Source of the DNA: Cheiracanthium punctorium
Lineage: Eukaryota > Arthropoda > Arachnida > Araneae > Cheiracanthiidae
Length of the DNA: 64,000 nucleotides
Reading direction: 5' to 3'
Assembly (NCBI GenBank): GCA_038373885.1
Contig: JAWZYV010019913.1
Span: 980,001 to 1,044,000 of the forward strand
This document shows, in pieces, positions 56,863-64,000 of the stretch. Within the stretch, counting starts at the first letter, position 1. The number at the start of each line of letters is the position of its first letter. The notes below the pieces were generated by a model that saw nothing but the letters and a program-made list of their open reading frames with translations, had not been told where the DNA came from and searched no databases. The position numbers and the translations under genes are program-made.

Positions 56863-58129
56863 GATAAGTACCAGTGTTGGTCAAACCGGGGCAATCGCTA
56901 AGCAACGGGCCTGCTTATGAGTTGCCATCGCTAAAAATGAGTTTATCATTGAGGCCTGTTTTCCCCAGTTAAGTATTCTATTTTATTATTCTAAGTATTA
57001 TAAATGTTATATTATTTTATTATTTTAAAACAATATTTTTATACTTTTGTCGTACTAAAGAACTTTAGATGTAGGTAATCGTTTTGTGAATCTTGCGCTA
57101 TTTTCTTTTATGAAAATTTATCCTAAAATTCGAACATTTTGCTCTGAATGTAAAGGTAAGTGAACGCTTATAATGTATTTAGAAATTCTAAAAATATGTA
57201 TGTAAATCATGTTTAGTGAATAATTACTCATGTGTTTATAAATAAATTATTTTAATCAGAAATCGTATTACTTGAGTAGTTTTTATTCTTGTAAATAAGC
57301 ATGACGTTGTGATACTATTTAGACAATTTAATTTTGCCAGTTGAAAATGTTATTTATCAGTTATATATGCCTTGATTATGTGATTAAGACTTACATCTGG
57401 TACAGTGCAGAAATACAGTAAATTATAAATTATTGATTTTTGCCCGTTTATACAGAAACTTCAAATGTAGTTAATATTTTGTACAAGCGTTCATTATGCT
57501 TGCTCAATTCCTAAGTTCGATTGAGAAAGCGACAAAAGAATAATATATACTACATGAAATGTCTTTATTAAAAAATAATTAATTCGGGGATCGCGCTATA
57601 GAGCGTATTTTATCAATTTTCTCCAATATACAGGATATCCCGAAAACACTGAAATGCGCTTTAATACATCATTTGTTAAAGATTAATCTTGAATTGTTTA
57701 AAATAACGTAGGAAATACGACTACGTTCATGAAATATTCATTATAAAAATGTCTTTCTCATTTGTGTATTTAGTTATTTTAAAGTATATTAAATATCCAC
57801 TTGTGAAACTAAAATAAGCAATCGTGAATCATGAGAGTAAGCGCTACTTTGTTTTTCCTTCAAATTATATGCATCTATTTTCTTTATGTAAATATGTATA
57901 TCATAGCAAATAAATTAATCATGAGTTCGTACTTGAATTAGTAACACAATTACTACTTAAAACTACATTAAATAACGTTTGAAAGCACTGGGAAGCTTGA
58001 GAAATGCCTGATGTATACGTGAAGACTCGAGTATCCATCCGTAGGCCTCTTTGGATGGCTCATCAAAATGCACGCGCAGGCCCCGTTACTAATTGCGAAG
58101 GCCCCGGTCGAACATCAGTTGTGAAAAAA

Positions 58130-58455
58130 AAAATAACAACTAACAATTAAATTACCTAAATTAGTTGCAACTAACAAAATAATTAATTGCAATTGCAATT
58201 TATCACAAATAACAATTAATTAAATGTGCTTGCAAAATATTACAATTAATTAATTATGCTTGGGAAAACTTTCAAGGCAATTGTACGGTATAATTACAAT
58301 TAATTAATTGTATTTGGAAAACATTGCACTTACAGTTAATTAATTGTGTTTGGGGAAAATTGCAATTATAATTATTAAATTGTATTTGGAAAACATTGCA
58401 ATTAGAATAATTTAATTGTGCTTCAGAAAAATTGCAATTATAATTAATACATTTT
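58130..58455. repeat. Degenerate tandem repeat, AATTAATTAATTG type
   Basis: About six units of 50-55 bp with ATTACAATTAATTAATTGT and TTTGGAAAACATTGCAATTA. Confidence 0.75.
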
Positions 58456-58659
58456 TATTTGTTTGAAGCACTTTAACAATTAACAATTTCAAAGTTAGAT
58501 AATATATGCGTGTTCAAATTGAATTATTACTTGGCCAAAACAAAAAACTGTAATCAGATAATTTTCATGTTTGAGACTTCTCAGTAATGCTTTTAAAGGT
58601 ACGGGAATTCTGGATTTTAGCCGATTCCAACTTATCGAGAACCCTATCGAGACACCGAT

Positions 58660-59183
58660 GGTGGAATTATGGTCTGGGGGTGTTTCTCCTGGTATGGACT
58701 GGGACCCTTGGTCCCCATTCATGCTAAGCTCAACGCCGATCCTACTGCACTATTTTGGATGACAATGTGCTTCCTACGTTGTGGCAGTTTTACGGGTTGG
58801 ACCCCTGTTACTTTCAGGACGACAATGCCAGTTGTCATGTTTCGAGGTTAACCAAGACTTGGTATGGTGCCAATGGAGCTCATCGAATGGACTGGCGTGC
58901 CCAGAGCCCAGACCTGAACCCTATCGAGAACCTCTGGGACGAGTTGGATCGCCGAATTAAGGGTTGCACTACCCGTCCAAAATCGGTGAAGGAACTTCTA
59001 TGGCTACTCCAAGCCGAGTGGAAGACAATACCACTAGCTGTAATACAAAGACTTGCGGAAAGTATGCCCCATAGGATTCACGCTGTAATTGCCTCTCGTG
59101 GAGGCTCTACCAACTATTGATTTTGAATAAAGTTAGTTTTTATTTTCTATCACAGATGTCCAAATACTTATTGGTAGACAGTG
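58660..59183 (+). mobile_element. 5'-truncated second Tc1 copy with intact 3' TIR
   Basis: Similarity to 55838-56354 starts abruptly at GGTGGAATTATGG and runs to the terminus at 59183, followed by TA. By eye roughly 95% of bases agree. To its right the interrupted TIR of the DD41D element resumes. Confidence 0.9.
58662..59120 (+). pseudogene. Tc1-like transposase, C-terminal half
   Basis: The block GGA ATT ATG corresponds to [12 protein letters not shown]. After one frameshift near 58746 an uninterrupted frame (58755-59120) carries FQDDNASCH with the second Asp (58821-58823) and SPDLNPIENLW with the Glu (58926-58928), 34 residues apart, and ends SRGGSTNY. This half lacks the stop and the 3-bp deletion seen in the other copy, but shares its frameshift. 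The N-terminal DNA-binding half is absent. Confidence 0.9.
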
Positions 59184-59566
59184 TATGATCCTGTACTAAA
59201 CAATTTCCAGTAAGAAAGTTTTTATTTTCCATCCAACAAGATTAATAGAAAAAACCGCGTAACTGTAACTTTAAAACTGAGTGTGTTATGCTTAATGGAA
59301 AATGGAAGGCTGCGCAAAGGGATCATACACAAAAATAGAAATTTTAATTTGTGGCATGTTATAAAAGATAGAATGTATGAAAATATTTACATTAGAGCCA
59401 TTTTTGCGTTTTTAGGTGAGATTTGAATATAATATATTTCAAAACAACGTCCTAACAGATGAACTTGGACCATTTTTTATTTCCAGTGGTATTTAACTAT
59501 TTCAAATGTTTATGGTAAAACAATTTTTAACAGCTGCACAATGAAATGCAGACGATTTCTTCTGCA

Positions 59567-59657
59567 GTTGAGTTGTTTTGATATGAGTTACTACTAGAAA
59601 TAACTAATGAGTTTACTCATTAGTTTCCAGTAGTAACTCTTATCAGAGCAACTCAAC
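59567..59657. repeat. Inverted repeat, ~43-bp arms, 4-bp loop
   Basis: The arms 59567-59611 and 59616-59657 pair at most positions (GTTGAGTTG...GAGTTACTACT..GAA against the complement). It lies upstream of the DD41D transposase inside the element. Confidence 0.85.
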
Positions 59658-59756
59658 CAAACTTTGCTTGTACATATCAGAATAGTGTATTAAAAATAAT
59701 TTAGCGATATTTAGTTTCATATTTTCGAAATAAAAACATATAGCTAGTACTGCATA

Positions 59757-60791
59757 ATGGCTTTTTCAACAAATGATGAGCTGCTAGAATTAAAAACGAT
59801 TTATCCTAAGTGCAATAGAAATATTACAGAAACTGCTTGAGAATTCGGACGACGATATCCGAAATTTCTCGCATGTTTGTTTACCGGACGATGAGGCGAT
59901 TGAGAACTATTGGTGTTTTTCATCCAAAACCTGGCCCTGGGAGAAAGCGCTTGTATGGTGAAAACGAAGAAACGGAAATTATAGCGCATTTTTCTGCCAA
60001 CCCACGTACAAGTATTCGAAAAGCAAGAGCGACTTTGGGACTACCTAGAACATCAATTGATAGAATTCTTGAAAAACATAATTGGCATCCATTTTGTATA
60101 CATGGACTACAAGCACTCCATCTGTCTGCAGTAGGTGGTTAGTTCAACAATATTAAAATGTGAATTTTGTTAAAAATATTATGTGAATGAATGATTGTTT
60201 ATTTACTGAACATGGGTCAATAAATATTCATAACGATCATTATTGGAATAATACAAAACCATATTATGTGCAAGAAATACACCGCTTTTTAAGAAAATTT
60301 TCTGTCTCCGTGAGGTGTGGAATTTGAAATGGGAACTGGTTGGTCCTTTGTTTTATGAAGGAAGAGTTACAACCTCAAAGTATCTGCAACTGATTTTAGA
60401 TGGTATGGTAACAGATATTTTGGAGAACACATCATTATTGTATGCAAAATATATGTATTTTCAACAAGATGGACCACCTGCACACAAGGCTATAACTATA
60501 AAAAATCGGCTCAATGTTAACTATGATAAACAGTGGATTGGTTTGAAAGGAGTCACAGAATGGTCCCCCAGATCCCCTGATCTAACGCAGCTCAATTTTT
60601 ATTTTTGGGGTCGGCTTCGAACCCCAGTTTATAATAATCGTCCCCTAAATGCAACTGATCTAAAACAAAAGATAATCGATGAATGCAATAATATTACTGG
60701 AGAAGAACTCCAAAATATTTACAGAAGCATTATTAGAAGAGCTCAGTTATACATTGGAGTTGATAGAAAACATTTCGAGAATGCTTTGTAA
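59757..60791 (+). pseudogene. DD41D mariner-like transposase, degenerate, last Asp replaced
   Basis: The start is MAFSTNDELLELKTIYPKCN (59757) with a TGA at 59838. The HTH part continues in another frame (59841-60142): RTMRRLRTIGVFHPKPGPGR, a GRPGR-like linker, then SIRKARATLGLPRTSIDRIL. The region 60143-60314 is frameshifted, with a damaged first catalytic block ending LFTEHGSINIHNDHYW (near 60200-60245). The C-terminal frame (60315-60791) carries FQQDGPPAH (second Asp, 60468-60470) and SPRSPDLTQLNFYFWG. The third catalytic position (60594-60596) is AAT, Asn, where the family has Asp; 41 residues lie between. The gene ends with a stop after ENAL. Confidence 0.88.
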
Positions 60792-61299
60792 ATTGCATTT
60801 TCTTTATTTGCATTTTTAGCATTTTTAATGAAATTTGTTTATTTATATTAGTGGTGCCCTCTAAAAGATTTATAAATTTGAACATTTAGCAATCGTAGTA
60901 GGTACTTATTCATTTTCGAAAAAGTTTGAATTTTAAAATTACATGCATTTACGTAAATCTTATTGATTGTAAATTTAATCTATTTATTTGCTGTGAAACG
61001 TTTTATAAGTATTAGTAACACGATAAAGCATATATAAGAAAAAAAATGTTTGTGTAACAAGGCTCACATAATTTGCATCTTTTTTAGCTTTCTGTTTATC
61101 TTGTGAAATCTGTATTTAATTTATAATGTTTTAAATCAACTTCAGATTTAGTTGTTTACCAAAAAATTTCAAAATATTTCTTACTAGGGATGCTTAGTTT
61201 GAAACACATTCCAAGTTGCAATATCATATTTTTGATTTAAAAATTCCCGATATCAATTTGTATACGCCCCCTATTTTCACCGAGAAAGTAGCTTTTTAT
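60792..61299. other. Internal 3' region of the DD41D element
   Basis: A+T-rich DNA between the transposase stop and the right TIR; no further frame recognised. Confidence 0.5.
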
Positions 61300-61620
61300 C
61301 TGATAAAAAATGCCAAGAAAAACGGTAGGAAGTCCAATTTTTTCTGCATCATAATTCAGTTAGTTTTAGATACGGTTATATGCGGTTTTTTCTATTGGTC
61401 TTGTTGGATGAAAAATTAAACCTTTCTTACTGAAGATTTTTTTGTACGGGTCCGTATAAAAATTTAAAAAGTGTAACTTTTTGAGAATTAGCAAGAGGAA
61501 TATTTTCTTAACGGATTCTTATTTTCGACCTTATTTTGAACATTTATTTTTCAATTTACACTACCCACCTATCTCTAATAGATAAAGAATTAAAGCCTGT
61601 AACCATCTTTTGGGGGCACC

Positions 61621-61623
<3 letters not shown>

Positions 61624-61665
<42 letters not shown>
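61624..61665. repeat. (TA)21 tract between two mariner-like elements
   Basis: An uninterrupted TA repeat whose two edges are the TA targets of the DD41D element (left) and the CAGGGTG element (right). Confidence 0.95.
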
Positions 61666-61668
<3 letters not shown>

Positions 61669-62480
61669 GGTGATCAAAAAATGAATATACATTTGAAAAA
61701 TTAAAATTTCACTGGATAATGTACGTACAGAGGTAAAAGTTGGCACACACATGCTTGAATGACATGGGGTTTTATTACAACCTCAAAAAGGAGAGCAGTT
61801 TCAAAACTAGCCAAAAAATGGCGCTAGATAACGAAATGTCAGTGATGCTGTATCGAATCGTGCATAAAAGGAGCTGTAATGCGAGACGGAATCAGATGCA
61901 TCACCAATCGCAGCATGTTGACTTTACGAAAAAAGGGCATTGTTATTTAAGCTTCATAATTAGAATGGGGAATCTACCACTGCAGCTTTACGATCCTATT
62001 ACCGTAAGAAGTGCATTCGAACAACTGGTAAAGGTCCTATGACAGGTTCAGCCGTGAAGAGGATGATTTCGAAGTTCGATTCCACGGGTTGTTTAGACGA
62101 CAGGCCCAGTAGTGGCTGACAAAGCACAAGTACTAATGCTGCTCAGACAGTTCAGGAAGAAAAAGAGATCGTTGTTCAGTGCTATTCTCAACATTGTCCT
62201 TCGACTATAGCTATTCTTGAAGACTATCAGTCGATATGTTGAGCATTTGTTATGAAGAACATCGTCTTTGATTTGTCATAATTTTATGCTAATTATTCCT
62301 TTACTTGTCACATGAAGAGCCAACTGTCAGCCATTTTTTAAAACTTTTTTGTGGTTGCAATAAAACCCCAAGTCATTTCAAATATTTCCCAAGTCATTGT
62401 GTGTTGATTTTTACTGCCCTAACTACTTTATTCCGTGAATTATTAATTTTTCAAATGTATACTCATTTTCTGATCCCTCT

Positions 62481-62481
<1 letters not shown>
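61666..62481 (+). mobile_element. Mariner-like element, internally deleted, CAGGGTG termini
   Basis: The left end CAGGGTGATCAAAAAATGAA and the complement of the right end CAGAGGGATCAGAAAATGAG are flanked by TA on both sides. The TIRs extend about 165 bp (TATACATTTGAAAAATTA, GACATGGGGTTTTATTAC against GACTTGGGGTTTTATTGC). Only the N-terminal part of a transposase remains inside, so it depends on another element. Confidence 0.9.
61970..62119 (+). pseudogene. Mariner-like transposase N-terminal HTH remnant
   Basis: One open frame of 49 codons reads ESTTAALRSYYRKKCIRTTG, then GPMTGSAVKRMISKFDSTG and ends DDRPSSG before TGA. The R.GPMT..AVK.MI.KF..TGS pattern is the second helix-turn-helix of this transposase group. 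Downstream, STNAAQTVQEEKEIVV continues past the stop. The catalytic domain has been deleted. Confidence 0.8.

Positions 62482-62483
<2 letters not shown>

Positions 62484-62540
<57 letters not shown>
62484..62540. repeat. (CA)n(TA)n compound microsatellite
   Basis: About 21 CA units then about 7 TA units. ORFs crossing it on both strands are artefacts. Confidence 0.95.
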
Positions 62541-62541
<1 letters not shown>

Positions 62542-62543
62542 AA

Positions 62544-63570
62544 TCTATTATAAAAGTTTGTTTGTTCGTCCGGGAACTCCTTCCACACCGTTCGACCGAT
62601 CGGCTTGAAATTTTGAATATACACGTAAAATGACATCAACTTTAAAAGATCAACTTTAAAATTCTGAAAGCTCAATCGTTTGTTTTTGATTTTTTGATAA
62701 TTTTCACCTTTAGAAAGCTTTCGCAATTTCTGATTGTCTAAAATTATTATCGTGTGATATACCATCTATATGCTGGCGATAGACATAAAGAAAGTGGGAT
62801 ATCATAAATGAAGTCGACGCCATTTTGATGTCACGATTTTAAAAATGCCTTAGAAATCCTGAATAGGTTACCAAGCATAGACAAAATAATACACCACGAG
62901 CGAAATAATAAACTTCTAGATTACCTACTTTCTAGATTTTCCTACTTTCACTAATTCATGTTAGATATCGCAACAGACAATGACGCAATTTTAACGTCAC
63001 GAGTTTAAAAATGAGTTAAAAATCTCTCTATTCTAAAAAAAAGTAAAGGCCGCTGTCGCTGTCAATAGCTTGTGGACCTATCTCCTCCTGAACCGTGGGG
63101 ATTTGAGTTTCGACTAAGGTGCCCACAAATTCGAAAAATTCCGAGGAACCTGCTAAGCTGACTTAAATTTCGAAAATCGAATTATTTTAGAAGATATTAA
63201 TAAAAAAAAAACTGAAAAAATAAACAGACTGGTTGCCAGATTTGGCATAAAATCATTCATTTCTTTGCAACAAAGCGTTTCCAAGTATCTAGAATCGCGT
63301 GAAATTTACAAAGTTAACACAAAAAGCCTAATAACTTCTTCACCGTTTGCGCGATCCGCTTGAAAATTTTCATGAACATGTATAAAAATATATAAAACAA
63401 TCTGCGCTTCTTTAAAAATCTGAAAATCCACCCGTTCCCTCTTTTTTAAGCGATTTTTCGCTATTTTCAGCACCATTTTATTTCCGAGAGTCAAAAAAGT
63501 AAATCATTTGCGTGACAAAATTACCCTTTTCGAGTGAATATGACGTCATACAATTGCGATTCAAATTCGT
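62544..63570 (+). mobile_element. Helitron-like 5' end(s), 3' end not found
   Basis: A|TCTATTATAAAAGTTTGTTT at 62544 followed by ACCGTTCGACCGATCGGCTT matches the style of the Helitron start at 36739. A second A|TC start lies at 63023. The 3' hairpin/CTAG may lie beyond the window or be lost. Confidence 0.45.
63023..63305 (+). repeat. Dispersed repeat R3, copy 2
   Basis: Partner of 30562-30835 with the same start point TCTCTCTATTCTAAAA. Differences are few and include a short insertion near 63090 (CTGAA) and a longer A-run near 63205. Confidence 0.75.
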
Positions 63571-63574
63571 TTAA

Positions 63575-63849
63575 CCCATTTATGCCTAGTGTCCCTATTT
63601 TGGGACGGCATTTTCGCTATTAATCGAAAACGTTATTTATTTTTCCTAGCCTTTATTCATGAGTATTGAGCCTCAACTCTACAAAATATTTTAACATGAC
63701 CAAGTAGGATGTTGATATTTCGATTTTATGCATAATGATTTTAAAAGAAATCCTCCCTTGTTCAAGAAGTTGACATCAGAAATTTATCTATTATTTCTGT
63801 TATCAGAAAAAATCGAAGAAAGTCGCAAAAATATCCAGGCACAAATGGG
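63575..63849. mobile_element. piggyBac-type MITE, 275 bp
   Basis: The ends CCCATTTATGCCTAG and the complement CCCATTTGTGCCTGG are flanked by TTAA on both sides (63571-63574 and 63850-63853). A subterminal GTCCC-TATTTT-GGGAC palindrome follows the left end. These are the hallmarks of piggyBac-family non-autonomous elements. No coding capacity. Confidence 0.85.
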
Positions 63850-64000
63850 TTAAATAGGTTTTCCAGATTACACAGTTTATTATCTTTTTCGCCCCCCCCC
63901 CACAAATAAATCGTTTGAATGGACATGAGAATAGCTGTCTACACAAAGCGAAATCTTTCGATTGCGAAAAGATTCCGCGAGTTTCCAGAACAGCATGAAA
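63850..64000. other. Window end, C-run, no gene seen
   Basis: C-run at about 63892-63900; nothing else recognised. Confidence 0.4.

Larger units (their letters stand above)
56357..58659. other. 2.3-kb segment between the two Tc1 copies, no gene seen
   Basis: This is not part of the DD41D element. It holds the small TIR element at 56714-56862, GGCCCCG-type fragments near 56440 and 58080, A+T-rich DNA, and the tandem array at 58130-58455. See the finding on the split TIR for how it may have arrived. Confidence 0.6.
54962..61623 (+). mobile_element. DD41D mariner-like element, composite after nested insertions
   Basis: The left end CAGGGTGTCCAAAAAGG (54962) and the complement of the right end CAGGGTGCCCCCAAAAG (61623) head long TIRs. 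They share TTTAATTCTTTATCTATT, TTCAAAATAAGGTCG and TTACACTTTTT.AATTTTTA. The left TIR stops at 55142 where a Tc1 element begins and resumes at 59186, after a second Tc1 copy, with CCAGTAAGAAAG and TTCCATCCAACAAGA, which match the right TIR at about 61386-61434. The transposase relic at 59757-60791 is the internal gene. Without inserts the element is about 2.6 kb. The right flank is TA; the left flank reads TG. Confidence 0.85.

Noticed and set aside
58571..58762. 63-codon ORF as an independent gene
   Set aside because: Its second half is an out-of-frame reading of the truncated Tc1 transposase.
62305..62765. ORFs on both strands across the CA/TA microsatellite
   Set aside because: They consist largely of translated dinucleotide repeats.

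Overview
The window is an A+T-rich eukaryotic chromosome segment that I read as intergenic, transposon-dense DNA from an arthropod, probably a chelicerate such as a spider. This rests on the mixture of element types: Tc1/mariner (DD34E and DD41D), Helitrons with tandem-repeat interiors, a Penelope-like retroelement, piggyBac-type MITEs, and two uncharacterised protein families that I associate with arthropod genomes. I found no host gene with a convincing structure. Every stretch of protein homology I recognise is a transposon protein, and all of them are broken.

Left third (1-30 kb). The best-defined object is a complete 3.1-kb DNA transposon at 2893-6012. It has TIRs of about 310 bp, a perfect 8-bp target duplication, subterminal repeats and one decayed transposase-like gene; I cannot assign it to a named family, although hAT-like traits are visible. 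Then come small TIR elements (717-918, 8400-8765, 15140-15713), a minus-strand relic of a second uncharacterised arthropod repeat protein (13858-14870), a minus-strand LINE relic with an RNase H domain (25950-26870), a near-perfect 81-bp palindrome (25180-25260), and two dispersed repeat families with three copies each.

Middle (30-46 kb). This is a Helitron district. A plus-strand Helitron-like 5' terminus at 36739 leads into a 1.8-kb degenerate minisatellite. Minus-strand Helitron-like elements lie at 39525-43831, with several stacked 5' termini, and at 43833-45661, with a roughly 165-bp tandem array. A piggyBac-like MITE (41683-42371) is nested in the first of these.

Right third (46-64 kb). 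A minus-strand Penelope-like element (46615-48250) with RT and GIY-YIG remnants is split by a piggyBac-type MITE at TTAA (47025-47627). A TIR element with GATGGACCA repeats (50479-52721) is split by a Helitron (50722-52143), and a paralogous empty site at 49546/49547 fixes the exact insertion point. A DD41D mariner-like element (54962-61623) has its left TIR cut by a Tc1 element (55145-56354); the other half of that TIR resumes only after a second, 5'-truncated Tc1 copy (58660-59183). A (TA)n tract separates it from another mariner-like element (61666-62481). Helitron-like 5' ends (62544, 63023) and a short piggyBac MITE (63575-63849) close the window.

The parts therefore do not work together as a pathway; they record layered transposition. 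The nesting gives relative ages: Penelope-like element before piggyBac MITE, GATGGACCA element before Helitron, DD41D element before Tc1. All coordinates come from reading by eye, and no alignment or database search was run.
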